Shown here: positions 48,076-58,900 of the stretch, in pieces
How positions within the stretch are numbered: the stretch's first letter is position 1
Layout of the letters: the number at the start of each line of letters is the position of its first letter
DNA from: Marinobacter gudaonensis
GTDB lineage: Bacteria; Pseudomonadota; Gammaproteobacteria; Pseudomonadales; Oleiphilaceae
Assembly: GCF_900115175.1 (NCBI RefSeq)
Contig: NZ_FOYV01000001.1
Coordinates: 2,232,001 to 2,296,000, forward strand
Length of the DNA: 64,000 bases
Direction of reading: 5' to 3'
Program-made: the position numbers and the translations under genes
The notes under the pieces: generated by a model
Told to the model about the DNA's origin: nothing
The model's input: the letters and a program-made list of their open reading frames with translations, nothing else
The model's database searches: none

Positions 48076-49869
48076 GTGCGCGCCTACGCCGACAACGATT
48101 ACCCGGCAGACCACAAACCGGACTGGACCATCATTTCCGGCCTCTGGCCCTACCTGCTCGAATTCCGGGGCCGGGTCGTGACTGCCCTGGGCTTTCTGAT
48201 CCTGGCGAAAGTTGCCACCGTCGCCACACCGGTAGCCCTGAAATACATTGTCGATTATCTGGACCAGAATCGCGGTGCCGATCTGCTGCTGTGGATACCG
48301 GTGATTCTTGTGGTCGCCTACGGCTCCCTGCGCTTTGGCGCCACCTTGTTCAGTGAACTCCGGGATGCCGTATTTGCCCGGGTAGCCGAACGCGCCATGC
48401 GGCGGGTGTCGCTGCGGGTGTTCGAACACCTGCACCAGCGGGAGCTGGCGTTTCATCTGGATCGAAAGACCGGTGGCCTGGCTCGGGACATCGAGCGGGG
48501 CACCAACGGTATCAGTTTCCTGCTGCGCTTCACCTTGTTCAACATCGTGCCGACTATCCTGGAAATCCTGATGGTGTCCGGCATCCTGCTGTGGGTGTTC
48601 AACGTGGGGTACGTGCTGGCCATCCTGGTGGCGGTGGTGGTGTATGTGGTGTTCTCTATCAAGATTACCGAATGGCGCACCAAGTTCGTACGGGAGGCCA
48701 ACGCCCGGGACAACCAGTCCAACTCCCGGGCCATCGACAGCCTGCTGAACTATGAGACGGTCAAATACTTCAATAACGAATGCTACGAAGCCGAACTCTA
48801 CGACCAGGATCTGGACGACTGGGAGCAGGCCCGCCTGAAAAACCGCCTGTCGCTGGCGACCCTGAACGCCGGCCAGGCACTGATCATTGGCGTGGCACTG
48901 ATCGTGATCATGTCCATGGCGGTGGCTGAGGTGGCCAGCGGTGAGATTACCCTGGGGGATTTCACCATGATCAACGCCTACCTGATCCAGCTGTTCATTC
49001 CCCTGAACGCCCTGGGCTTTGTCTATCGGGAGATTCGCCAGGCGCTGGTCAACGTGGAGCGCCTGTTCAAACTGCTCGGCGATCAGCCTGCAATCCAGGA
49101 CGCGGAAGATGCCAGGCCCCTGAGTGTGGACAAGGGCGAAGTTCATTTCGACCATATCCACTTTGCCTACCGGCCCGATCGGCCGATCCTGCAAAATGTG
49201 GACTTCACCATTCCGGCCGGCCACAAAGTGGCGGTGGTAGGTGCCAGTGGCGCCGGCAAGTCCACCCTCGCCCGCCTGTTGTTCCGGTTCTACGACGTCG
49301 ATCAGGGAGCCATCCGCATTGACGGCCAGGATATCCGGACGGTGACCCAGGCCAGCCTGCGCTCGGCCATTGGCGTGGTGCCCCAGGATACCGTGCTGTT
49401 CAACGATACCCTGTACCGGAACCTGGCCTATGGCCGACCCGGGGCCACCGAGGAGGAGGTCTACCGCGCGGCCCGCATGGCCCACCTGGACAGCTTTATC
49501 AACAGCCTGCCGGAGGGTTATCAGACCAGGGTGGGCGAGCGGGGCCTGAAGCTGTCCGGGGGTGAAAAACAGCGTGTGGCCATCGCCCGGGTCATCCTCA
49601 AGAACCCGCCGCTGCTGATCCTGGATGAAGCCACGTCTTCTCTGGATTCGCTCTCGGAGCAGGCCATCCTCGGAGCCCTCAAGGAGGTCAGCCAGCAGCG
49701 CACCACCCTGGTCATCGCACATCGCCTGTCCACGATTCGTGATGCCGATACCATTCTGGTGATGGACGGTGGCCAGATTGTGGAGAGCGGCAGCCACAGC
49801 GAACTGCTGGGCGCCGGTGGTCACTATGCCCATCTGTGGGAGCAGCAGCACCGGCGTGAGGATAACTGA
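48076..49869 (+). CDS. Atm1-type ABC exporter (ABCB7-like half transporter)
   Basis: The 597-residue protein starts at GTG 48076 behind AGAAGGAA. Six membrane helices (about 25-310) include the Atm1-specific NYETVKYFNNE and RTGGL-like glutathione-site region (DRKTGGLARDIERGT). The ATPase has GASGAGKSTLARLLFRFYD, LSGGEKQRVAIARVIL and LLILDEATSSLD. Bacterial Atm1 homologues export glutathione-linked metals or related thiol compounds and protect against heavy metals; in mitochondria they serve Fe-S assembly. It is divergent from the MsbA-like gene and convergent with recD, separated from it by an inverted-repeat element. Confidence 0.9.
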   Translation: MRAYADNDYPADHKPDWTIISGLWPYLLEFRGRVVTALGFLILAKVATVATPVALKYIVDYLDQNRGADLLLWIPVILVVAYGSLRFGATLFSELRDAVFARVAERAMRRVSLRVFEHLHQRELAFHLDRKTGGLARDIERGTNGISFLLRFTLFNIVPTILEILMVSGILLWVFNVGYVLAILVAVVVYVVFSIKITEWRTKFVREANARDNQSNSRAIDSLLNYETVKYFNNECYEAELYDQDLDDWEQARLKNRLSLATLNAGQALIIGVALIVIMSMAVAEVASGEITLGDFTMINAYLIQLFIPLNALGFVYREIRQALVNVERLFKLLGDQPAIQDAEDARPLSVDKGEVHFDHIHFAYRPDRPILQNVDFTIPAGHKVAVVGASGAGKSTLARLLFRFYDVDQGAIRIDGQDIRTVTQASLRSAIGVVPQDTVLFNDTLYRNLAYGRPGATEEEVYRAARMAHLDSFINSLPEGYQTRVGERGLKLSGGEKQRVAIARVILKNPPLLILDEATSSLDSLSEQAILGALKEVSQQRTTLVIAHRLSTIRDADTILVMDGGQIVESGSHSELLGAGGHYAHLWEQQHRREDN

Positions 49870-49882
49870 GAAGTCAGGGGTG

Positions 49883-49983
49883 CGGCGGGGGAGGCCTTTC
49901 CAAAACCTTGCGGAGCCATGGATGGCGGAGCAGAGCGTACAGGGAGGTATCCACAGCGTGTTTTGGAAAGGCCTCCCCCGCCG
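49883..49983. repeat. Large inverted-repeat element between convergent genes
   Basis: Perfect 24-bp arms at 49883-49906 (containing GGGGGAGGCCTTTCCAAAAC) and 49960-49983 flank a 53-base centre. The centre holds a smaller palindrome GCCATGGATGGC (49915-49926) flanked by direct CGGAG repeats, and a DnaA-box-like GTATCCACA (49947-49955). There is no T-run, so it is not an ordinary terminator. I know of similar CCATGGATGGCG-type intergenic repeats in Marinobacter and Pseudomonas, so I infer a dispersed REP-like or MITE-like element; no second copy is in this window. Confidence 0.75.
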
Positions 49984-49993
49984 GAGCCCGGGG

Positions 49994-52228
49994 CTAGGAC
50001 TCCCCTAGCCGAAGCGCTAATCCTGAAGCGCGAATCACCTGCTGTTCCACGCTGTCTCTGAACACCTGTGTATCGCCAGTGATCAGACTGAACCAGTTCC
50101 TGGCCCGGGTGATGCCGGTGTACACCAGCTCCTTGGTGAGTACCGGGCTGAGGCGATCGGGTAGCACAAGGCAGGTGTGGTTGAACTCCGATCCCTGGGA
50201 CTTGTGCACCGTCATGGCGTACACGGTTTCCAGCTGTTGCAGTCGGCTGGGGGAAATCCAGCGGATACCGCCCTCGGCATCGCTGCTGGGGAAGGCGACT
50301 CGCAAGGTGTCTTTCGGCTGGCCGTCGTCCGTGGTGTCCCAGGGTACCCGGAAGGTAATGCCGATATCCCCGTTCATCAGGCCCAGGTTGTAGTCGTTGC
50401 CGGTGATCAGTACCGGGCGGCCGGGGTACCAGCCCTCGGTTCGGTCGATCAGCTTTTCCGTCATGAGCTGCTGGGCGATGCGCTGATTCAGGCCCTCCAC
50501 GCCCCAGGGGCCGCGACGCAGCGCGCAGAGAACCTGGAAATCGCTGAATGCCTCCAGTACGGCCGCGGCGTGGGTATCCCAGGCCTCCCGGGGGCTGTCT
50601 GCCCTCAATCCTGAGTTGGCCATCACCTCAAGATAGTGGCGATAGCCCACGGGCGGCGGCAGCGTCTCTCCATTCACGACCCGGCCCTGCCCCTTGTTGC
50701 GGAAGCGTTCCGGGGTGCCGCTGATGGCATGGTGGCAGATCTGCTCGAGCGTCTTTTCCGGATCCGACGTTGGCCCGTGGCCATTCAGCCAGACCACATC
50801 GTCAAATTCGGAATCCCTTATCCTGGCCAGCATGGTACCGGTCAGCGCGCTGGTGTTGACCGCTTCGGCAAGCTGGCGGATGCCGCTGTCCTCGCCAAAG
50901 CGGTAGCTCTTGCGCAGCATGGCCACGGCCTGGTCCAGTGCCTGACCGCGGTCATCCACAAGGTTTGGTGGCAGCTCGGCACCGGTGATGGCACCGAGCC
51001 AGTGGGCGGTTTCCGGTGTGTAATGAGCGTCGGAGGCGCGTTGGCACAGTTCCCCGAGGACGGCGCCGGCGTCCACCGAGGCCAGCTGGTCTTTGTCGCC
51101 CAGCAGGATCAGCCGGGCGCTGGCGGGCAGCGCGTCGAACACCGAGGCCATCAGATCGACATCCACCATGGAGGCTTCATCAATGACCAGGATATCTACC
51201 AGCAGCGGATTGTCCCGGTGATGACGGAACTGACGGGTGTCCGGCCGACTGCCCAGCAGTCGATGCAGGGTCGTGACCCTGGTCGGGATATCGTCCAGTT
51301 GCACGGCGCCGGGCAGTTCCGCCAGCGGCAACCGTTGCACCGCGCCGCCGATGGATTCGTTCAAGCGGGCCGCGGCCTTGCCGGTGGGTGCGGCCAGGCG
51401 GATGCGGACCTTGCGACCTGCCCTTGCCGGGTCGGCGCCGGCCACCGCCTGCAGCGCGGCCAGCAGATTGACCACGGTAGTGGTCTTGCCGGTCCCGGGG
51501 CCACCGGTGATCACCGCAAAGCCACTACGGGCGGCCAGGGCGCAGGCCAGCTTCTGGTAGTCCACGGGCTCTTTCGACTGAAACAAAATGGTCAGCGCCC
51601 GGGACAGGGTTTGTGCCGGTAAGGCGTTTGGGTATGCAAGGGGGGAGGGCAATGCCAGCCGCTGCCGGATACCCTCGGCAATGCGCTGTTCGTAACGCCA
51701 GAACCGGCGCAGGTACAGCCGGCTGCCGTTCAGCACCAGGGGCGTTGGCACCGCTCCGTCGCTGACCGCCGGCGATGCCCGGAGCGCGGCCAGGCAGTCG
51801 GCCAGTTGTACCCGGGCGAGCAGGTCCTGGGGGTGCATGCCCTGCAATGCGGTGGCTTCGGTGTCGTTCAGTGCCGGCCCGGCCGGCTCCTCCGGCGGCA
51901 ACGCCAGGGTGTTGCCGGCATCCGCCAGCAGGTGCGTGAGGTCTACGCACACGTGGCCCCGGCCCACCTGATGGGAGGTCAGCGCGGCCAGCAACAGCAC
52001 CAGGGGCTGCGGGCGATCACCCTGCTCTTCGCCCAGTTGCCGGATTAGCCGGGCAAAGCCTACATCCAGCGGGCGAATCCAGCCGGCCTGCTGCCACTGG
52101 TTCAGAAGGGCCTCGGTCTCTGCAAGACTGGCCAGTCGCTCAGCGTTATCCACCGCGCCGTGCTGGTCTGGTGTGCTGTCGCCCAGGTCGAGGGCAAACT
52201 GATTCTCACTGTTGCGGGTCCGACTCAT
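49994..52228 (-). CDS. recD: Exodeoxyribonuclease V alpha subunit RecD
   Basis: RecD is the 5'-3' helicase of the RecBCD double-strand-break machine. The 744-residue product has Walker A TGGPGTGKTT (241-250), Walker B LVIDEASMVD, and late helicase motifs YAMTVHKSQGSEF and VYTGITRAR. It is longer than E. coli RecD (608), with extra sequence in the N-terminal 200 residues. Its ATG overlaps the recB stop by four bases (ATGA), so it is translationally coupled. Confidence 0.96.
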   Translation of the reverse strand: MSRTRNSENQFALDLGDSTPDQHGAVDNAERLASLAETEALLNQWQQAGWIRPLDVGFARLIRQLGEEQGDRPQPLVLLLAALTSHQVGRGHVCVDLTHLLADAGNTLALPPEEPAGPALNDTEATALQGMHPQDLLARVQLADCLAALRASPAVSDGAVPTPLVLNGSRLYLRRFWRYEQRIAEGIRQRLALPSPLAYPNALPAQTLSRALTILFQSKEPVDYQKLACALAARSGFAVITGGPGTGKTTTVVNLLAALQAVAGADPARAGRKVRIRLAAPTGKAAARLNESIGGAVQRLPLAELPGAVQLDDIPTRVTTLHRLLGSRPDTRQFRHHRDNPLLVDILVIDEASMVDVDLMASVFDALPASARLILLGDKDQLASVDAGAVLGELCQRASDAHYTPETAHWLGAITGAELPPNLVDDRGQALDQAVAMLRKSYRFGEDSGIRQLAEAVNTSALTGTMLARIRDSEFDDVVWLNGHGPTSDPEKTLEQICHHAISGTPERFRNKGQGRVVNGETLPPPVGYRHYLEVMANSGLRADSPREAWDTHAAAVLEAFSDFQVLCALRRGPWGVEGLNQRIAQQLMTEKLIDRTEGWYPGRPVLITGNDYNLGLMNGDIGITFRVPWDTTDDGQPKDTLRVAFPSSDAEGGIRWISPSRLQQLETVYAMTVHKSQGSEFNHTCLVLPDRLSPVLTKELVYTGITRARNWFSLITGDTQVFRDSVEQQVIRASGLALRLGES

Positions 52229-55200
52229 GCGGCCACCTCCCCGTCGGTCAGCTCGCCATCGAACAGTGCATCCAGCTGCTCGATCAATGCTCTCGGCGGT
52301 TTGTCGGTGAAAGCTCCTTGGCTTGCCGAATTCACTCCGCGCAGAAACAGGTAGACCGCGCCACCGATGTGGCGGTCGTAGTCGTAGCCAGGCAGCCGGG
52401 CTTTCAGCAGCCGGTGCAGGGCCAGCAGGTAGAGCACGTATTGCAGATCGTAGCGCTTGGCCAGGATGGCATCGCCCATGGCCTGGCGGGTGTAGGCGGT
52501 GTCGTCCTCGCCCAGGGTGTTGGATTTGTAGTCGAGCACGTAGTACTGGCCCTCGTGTTCAAACACCAGGTCGATAAAGCCCTTGAGCATGCCGTTGAAT
52601 TGGCCGCTCTCCGCTTGCGGCCGGTCGGCGCCGTTCAGGGTATGGTCGGTGACCAGTTTGTCCAGGGTCTGGATGTCCACATTGCGGCTTTCGAACCAGA
52701 ATTCCAGCTCCGGGCGCAGGCGGGTCAATTGCGCCAGGCTGGCAGTGCGTTGGCCGTCGCCGCCCAGGGGGAGCGGCTGGCGGATCAGCGCCAGCAGCCA
52801 CTGGTGCAGGGGCTCCACCCACTCGCTCCAGCCCCGGGTGCCGCAGCGGCGGGTGAGCTGGTCGTGCAGCACAGAGGGATGGTCCAGCACCCGCTGGAAG
52901 CCCTGGGCGGTGCACCACTCCAGCAGCTCGTGCAGGAAGGTGCCGGGACCGGCGCCTTTCGGAAAATGATGGTGATCGCGGGCGGCGACCGGGCTGGCGG
53001 GTTCGTCGGCGTCCGCCTCGTCCTGGGCACTTTCCTCCAGCAGGTTCTGGGTCTGGGCATCTTCCACCTCGCCGGTGAACCCGATGCCGCTGCCGGACAG
53101 ACCGGTGTATTCAATGCTGGAGTAGCTGGCAATCCACCAGTCTTCCTTCGCCTCGCGGGTCGACACCAGGGCCGGCCCCAGCGCCTCGGGTGCCGTCTCG
53201 ATGAACACCCGGTCCTCGGGTTGTGGCAGTGGCAGCACCGCAACCTCCGGGCGCCCTTCGGCCAGGGGTGCCAGGGCGGCCGCGAGCCCCTGTTCCGGAC
53301 TGCCCGCAATGGCATAACCCAGGCCGCTCTGCTGCCAGTTGTCCAGGGCGGCGGCACCCACCCAGGTGGCGAACCGGGCCCGTGTCAGGGCCACGTAGAG
53401 TTTGCGGATGTCCTCGCCCAGGCGTTCCTGGTCTGCCCGGGCAATGTCTTCGGGGCTGGGATCGAACACGGTCACCAGGCGACCTTGCTCATTGTGGTAG
53501 CGCACGTAGGCCTGCTTCGGGTTCTCTGCCCGGAACGCGGTCCCGAACGGCAGGAACACCAGCGGGTATTCCAGGCCCTTGGATTTGTGCACGGTGATCA
53601 CCTTTACCAGGCCGGCGTCGCTTTCCAGGCGCAGGGTGCGGTGTTCGTCCTCTTCGTCGGCCGCCCGCAGGATCTGGGTGAAGTGGTGCACCAGCGCATG
53701 TTCCCCGTCCAGCTGCAGGCTGTCCTGCTGAAGCAGCTCGGCGATGTGCAGGATGTCGGTGAGTCTTCGCTCACCGTCCGGCCGATGCAGCAGGCGGCCG
53801 GGCACCTCGAAATCCATGAGGAAGGTGCGCAGCATGGGCAGCACGCCCTGGCTTTGCCACTGGGCCTGGTAGCCCTGGAAGCGGGCGATCTCCCGCTCCA
53901 GCACGTTCTCGTCGGTCAACAGCCGGTCCAGGGCCTGCCAGCTCTGGCCGAGCGTCGGCGTGGCCAGGGCGGCGCGAATCAGCGACAGCTGGCGGGGTTC
54001 GGCGAAGGCCTGCAGCCAGCACAGCAGTTCCGCCGCCTCCGGCGAGGTCAGCACCGAATCCCGGTCCGACAGGTACACGCTCTTGATGCGCCGTCGGCCC
54101 AGGGCATCGCGCACCGCGGCAGCCTCGTTTCGGTTGTTCACCAGTACCGCGATGTCTTTCGGCTGAACCGGTTCCAGATCCGCCGGGTTCTCCGACAGGG
54201 CAAAGCCGGCATGTCCGGCCTGTCCGAGGGTGAGCAGGCGCGCAATCTCGCTGGCGCAGGTCTCGGCAAGGTCGGCGGTGGCGGTGCCCTTGGCGAGGCC
54301 TTTCGGGCTGCCCTCCTTGCCGGTGTCCTCGGACTCGTGGGTCCAGAACACCAGGCTGGGCTGAACCTCCCCCTGCACCGACCAGAGGCGTTTGGTGCCG
54401 TTGGCGTCCACCCCCTGGAACGGCAGCGGCGTGGTGTCGCCCTGGCCAAACAGGAACGCGCCCTGCGGGCTGTGCCGGTCGCTGTGCTCGAACATGCGGT
54501 TAACGGCATCGACCATGGGCCTGGCCGAGCGGTAGTTGGTGCCGAGCGTCCAGGTACGATCCTGCACGCCGAGCCGGGCCTGCAGGTAGGTGTAGATGTC
54601 CGCGCCCCGGAAGCCGTAGATGGCCTGCTTGGGGTCGCCGATCATCAGCAGGCAGGTGTCCGGGCGGTTTTGCTCTACCTGATAGATCCGGTTGAAGATG
54701 CGGTACTGCACCGGGTCGGTATCCTGGAACTCGTCGATCAGCGCCACCGGGAACTGGCGGCGGATGGTGGCGGCCAGCTGCTCGCCCCGGGGGCCGTGGA
54801 GGGCGTCGTCGAGGCGGGTGAGCAAATCGTCGAAACCCATTTCCGAACGCTGCTGTTTTTCCTCATCCATGCGCGCAGCTATCCAGTGGCTGGCGTGTCG
54901 CAGGATGTCGGATTTGGCAGTCGGCGGGTTGCGGCTGAACGCCAGGATGGCCCCGATGGCGTCGAACGCCGGGTGCCGGGGGGCCGGGTCCTCGCCTTTG
55001 AGAATGTTGTCCAGCCCCTCCGGCGTCTGGTTCCTGAAGCCGGCCTTATCGAGGTCTTCCGGCAGCAGGTCCTCGGAGTCGGCCCAGGCGGTCAGGGCAT
55101 CCCAGGCCGTCAGCATGGACTTCTTGCTGCCCCCATGCAGGCGTTTGGCCTTCTGCAGGTCGTCCAGCAGCGGTAGCACCTCGTCGCGCCAGGCGGCCCA

Positions 55201-55953
55201 TGGGTGGGCCTTCAGCTCGGCGGAACGGGCCAGGCGCTGATCCACCACCTGGCCAATGGCCTGGTGCACGCTCTCCGGCGGCGTGCCCAGGGCGTGCGGA
55301 TCGTCGATCAGGTTGCGCACAGCCTTGCGTAGATCCGCCGGCGTTTGCCAGTGCCCGAGGGCTTCGTCCATCAACGCCGGGGGCAGTGGGTACACGAAGG
55401 TGCGCCAGTAATCCCGGGCCACCTCGTCCAGCAGCTCGCTCTGGTCGGTTTCCAGGGTCAGTTTGAACAGGCTGCCGCTGTCGAACGCGTGCTCGCTGAG
55501 CATGCGGTTGCACCAGCCGTGGATGGTGGACACCGCCGCCTCGTCCATCCACTCGGCGGCCAGCAGCAGTTTCTTGCGGCAGTCGGGCCAGCTCGCCCGG
55601 TCCGGGTAGCTCTGGTTCCTCAGATCGTAGATCAGTCTGGTTTCGGCAGGCGGGTTCGGGTCGTCCGGGCCGTCGGAGAACACCTCGGCGGCCTGGGTCA
55701 GCCGGGTGCGGATGCGGTCCCGCAGCTCCTTGGTGGCGGCATCGGTGAAGGTTACCACCAGCAGGTTGGGCGGCAGCAGGTTCTGCAGGGGGCTGTCGTC
55801 GGGCTGACCATGACCCAACACCAGGCGCACGTACAGGATGGCGATGGTGAAGGTTTTGCCGGTGCCGGCGCTGGCCTCGATCAGGGCGCTGCCGTTCAGG
55901 GGCAGGGCCAGCGGATCCAGGTTCGGGTTACGGTTTTTGGTCTGCTCGGTCAT
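52225..55953 (-). CDS. recB: Exodeoxyribonuclease V beta subunit RecB
   Basis: RecB is the 3'-5' helicase and nuclease of RecBCD and loads RecA after Chi. From the ATG at 55953 (MTEQTKNRN) it is 1242 residues. UvrD-type motifs include IEASAGTGKTFTIAIL (Walker A about 25-34), LIDEFQDTDPVQYRIF and TVHKSKGLEYPLVFLPF. The C-terminal nuclease keeps the catalytic GFIDLVFEHEGQYYVLDYKS pattern (Asp, Asp-Tyr-Lys). Its start overlaps the recC stop by four bases; an upstream in-frame start inside recC is less likely. Confidence 0.97.
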   Translation of the reverse strand: MTEQTKNRNPNLDPLALPLNGSALIEASAGTGKTFTIAILYVRLVLGHGQPDDSPLQNLLPPNLLVVTFTDAATKELRDRIRTRLTQAAEVFSDGPDDPNPPAETRLIYDLRNQSYPDRASWPDCRKKLLLAAEWMDEAAVSTIHGWCNRMLSEHAFDSGSLFKLTLETDQSELLDEVARDYWRTFVYPLPPALMDEALGHWQTPADLRKAVRNLIDDPHALGTPPESVHQAIGQVVDQRLARSAELKAHPWAAWRDEVLPLLDDLQKAKRLHGGSKKSMLTAWDALTAWADSEDLLPEDLDKAGFRNQTPEGLDNILKGEDPAPRHPAFDAIGAILAFSRNPPTAKSDILRHASHWIAARMDEEKQQRSEMGFDDLLTRLDDALHGPRGEQLAATIRRQFPVALIDEFQDTDPVQYRIFNRIYQVEQNRPDTCLLMIGDPKQAIYGFRGADIYTYLQARLGVQDRTWTLGTNYRSARPMVDAVNRMFEHSDRHSPQGAFLFGQGDTTPLPFQGVDANGTKRLWSVQGEVQPSLVFWTHESEDTGKEGSPKGLAKGTATADLAETCASEIARLLTLGQAGHAGFALSENPADLEPVQPKDIAVLVNNRNEAAAVRDALGRRRIKSVYLSDRDSVLTSPEAAELLCWLQAFAEPRQLSLIRAALATPTLGQSWQALDRLLTDENVLEREIARFQGYQAQWQSQGVLPMLRTFLMDFEVPGRLLHRPDGERRLTDILHIAELLQQDSLQLDGEHALVHHFTQILRAADEEDEHRTLRLESDAGLVKVITVHKSKGLEYPLVFLPFGTAFRAENPKQAYVRYHNEQGRLVTVFDPSPEDIARADQERLGEDIRKLYVALTRARFATWVGAAALDNWQQSGLGYAIAGSPEQGLAAALAPLAEGRPEVAVLPLPQPEDRVFIETAPEALGPALVSTREAKEDWWIASYSSIEYTGLSGSGIGFTGEVEDAQTQNLLEESAQDEADADEPASPVAARDHHHFPKGAGPGTFLHELLEWCTAQGFQRVLDHPSVLHDQLTRRCGTRGWSEWVEPLHQWLLALIRQPLPLGGDGQRTASLAQLTRLRPELEFWFESRNVDIQTLDKLVTDHTLNGADRPQAESGQFNGMLKGFIDLVFEHEGQYYVLDYKSNTLGEDDTAYTRQAMGDAILAKRYDLQYVLYLLALHRLLKARLPGYDYDRHIGGAVYLFLRGVNSASQGAFTDKPPRALIEQLDALFDGELTDGEVAA

Positions 55954-58900
55954 GCCACGCTCCCGATCTGCTCGGCCGCCGATTTGCCCTGCTCCGCTTC
56001 CCACAGGGGCACATAAAGATCATGCAGCAGGGCCTCGAATTCGCCGCTGGCCATCAGTGCCTCGGGGCTGTCAAAGCTGCCGCGCAGGTAGCCGGTGTCC
56101 CGCTCCAGGGCGGTCAGGTAGGCCGTTTCCGCCTCGCTGATGGCGCGTTCGTGGTCGCCCAGGTATTTCTTGCCGCCGTAATAGCTTGTGACCCAGGCAA
56201 AGCCCGCCTCGCAGTGCAGCGGCAGGGCGCGGGTGGTGGCTTCCATCCAGCGCGCAAGAATGGCGTGGAACGGTGCCCTGGCCTGCTCCGGCGTCATGGC
56301 CGGGAAGTGGAATTTGCGGTCTTCCTCCTTGCCCAGGATCACAGTCTCGAAGGGCTGCCCGCCGAGCTGGCCGGCCAGGTGAATCAGCCAGTCCCGCAGC
56401 AGGTTGGCGTAGCGCACCTTTTTGCCGTTGCCGGCGCTGCTCAGCAGGCTGGAGCCCGCGATCACCAGCCGGCAGAGCTGCCCTTGCGGGTTGCAGCGCA
56501 GGTTGTCGATAAGGTCGACCACCTCCACTGAGCCCAAATCGGTTTGGTGGCGAACCTCGAACGGCAGCGGTTCGGCCACCGCTTCCGGCCAGTCGACAAG
56601 CGCCCTGCGATAACGTTCGAACAGGTTCGGCAGCCGGCCCGCCAGCTCCGTGCGCAGCCGGTGCTCGGTCACGCCCATGCCCAGCTCCCCGCGCCGGGCC
56701 ATTCGGTCCAGGGTGATTTCAAGGCGCTCGTGCAGCTCCTCCTCGCTGGCCGCTTTTACCACGCCTTCCTGAATCAGCTCGTTGTCCAGGCGCCAGCGGT
56801 CCAGGCCGTTCAGATCGAAGTTCTCGTTGTCGGTGTCCTCGTCTTCCACCGCCTCGAAGCGCACCTGCAGCCGACGCTGGTAGAAGATCTCGATGGGCCG
56901 TTTCAGGAAGTTGGCCAGGTCGTTCAGGCTGATGGGCTCCTCCGGCGCCAGGTAGGGCAACGGCTGATGAGACTGCTCGGCCGTGTCGACACCATGGGCG
57001 CTGCGCCATTCCCGCTCGAAGGTGAACAGGCGCCGGGCCTCCAACACCTCGGCCAGTGGTCGTGGTCGGGCGTGGTCCCCCTCACCTTCACCGTTGGCTT
57101 TCGGGAAATAGTCCCGGCTGAACGGCTGCAGCGGGTGCCGGGTGGTCAGAGCCTCGACCACCTTCATCGTCGGTTGCCCGGCTACTTTCCACAGGCTGTC
57201 CAGATGATCCTGCAGCTGGCCCACCAGTACCGACGGCGGCCGCTCGGAATCGTCCCGAATGCTGCGCCCCACCCAGCTGATGTACAGCTGCTCCCGGGCC
57301 GACAGCAGGGCTTCGAGGAAGAGGTAGCGGTCGTCCTCCCGGCGCGAGCGGTCCCCGGGCCGGTAGTCCTGAGCCATCAGGTCGAAATCCACCGGCGGTC
57401 GGGAGCGGGGGTAGTCGCCGTCGTTCATGCCCAGCAGGCAGACCCGGCGGAAGGGAATCGCACGCATCGGCATCAGCGTGGCGAAGTTCACCTTGCCGGC
57501 CAGGAAGCGCTGGTTCAGGCCGCCTTCGTCCAGGCCTTGCAGCAGCACGTCCTTGACGATGTTCAACGGCAGCGTCTGCTCGCCCAGGCCGGCGGCCAGG
57601 GCGTCTTCCAGCCACTGTTCCAGCTGGCGCCGGAAGCGGTTCAGCAACAGCAGGTCCTGGCCTTCCACCTTGTCAAAAAAGCCAACCAGCATGTTGGAAA
57701 ACAGCGCTTCCCAGTCCGCCGGTGTGCGCTGGCTCTGCAGCGCCTGCCACAGGGCTTCCAGCTGGTGTACAAAGTCCGCCAGGCGTCCGGCCAGGCTGGC
57801 CTGCAGGCCACCGATCTCGCCGTAGGGCTCCACGCCGGCCCAGGGCTCGTCGTCGCCCATGCCGTAGCCCAGCAGCATCGAGCGCAGGCCCGCCTGCCAG
57901 GTGTTGCGCTCCAGTTCGGCTGGCAGGTCCAGGCTTGCCCGGTGCTGGCCGTGCAGGCCCCAGCGGATGTTGGCCCCTTCCACCCAGCGCCGGGCCAGGG
58001 AAATCTCGTCCTCGCGAATGTCAAAGCGGTCGCGGATGCCGGGCACTTCCAGCAGGCTCAGGATCTCGCTCACGCCAAAGCGGCTGCGGGGCAGCGACAT
58101 CAGGGTTTCCAGGGCGATCAGCACCGGCTCGTGGTGGCGCTGGCCCTGGTCGGAAATGGTGAACGGAATATGGCGCCTGCGCCCGGGGGCGTAGCGGCCG
58201 AACACCGCCTGGATGTGGGGCGCGTAGACGTTAATGTCCGGCACCATCACGATTACATCCCGGGGCCGGAGCGTGTCGTCGGCGTTGAAGGCGGCCAGCA
58301 GCTGGTCGTGCAGGATCTCCACCTCCCGCTGGGGGCTGTGGGCGTCGTGGAACACCAGGGAGTGGTCGGCGGCCAGATCCACCGTGCGCTGCTGGTCGCG
58401 GATCTCCTGCAGCGGCGTCAGGTTGTGGATATCGTTCTGCAGCTGATGCAGCAGCCGGGGCGACGCGGGGTCGCCGTGGTCGGTGAAGATGTCGATCTTC
58501 TGGCCGGGGGTCTGGAAGCTGGCGCGGTACTCGTCCGGGTTGTCGAACTCGTCCAGGAGGCGGATGTAGTCCCGGCCCTGCTTGCCCCAGGCCGCCAGCA
58601 GGGGGTTGGCGTGCTGGTGCAGCTGATCCGGATCGTCAATGGTGGCGAGCACCGGGTGGGCGGCGCCCCGCTTGCGTTCGGCCTTGAGCAGCTCCCGGTC
58701 GCTGATGATGTCGGCCCAGTAGTACTGGCAGGGGTTGTGAACGCACAACACCACCTGGCTGAACCGGCTCAGCACGTACAGGGCCTCGAGGGCCTGCCGG
58801 GGCAGGGACGACACCCCGAACACCACGATGCGACCGGGCAACCGGCCCGGATTGGCCGGCTGGCTGAGTCGTTGGCCCTGTTCCATGAATCGGGTGTGGA

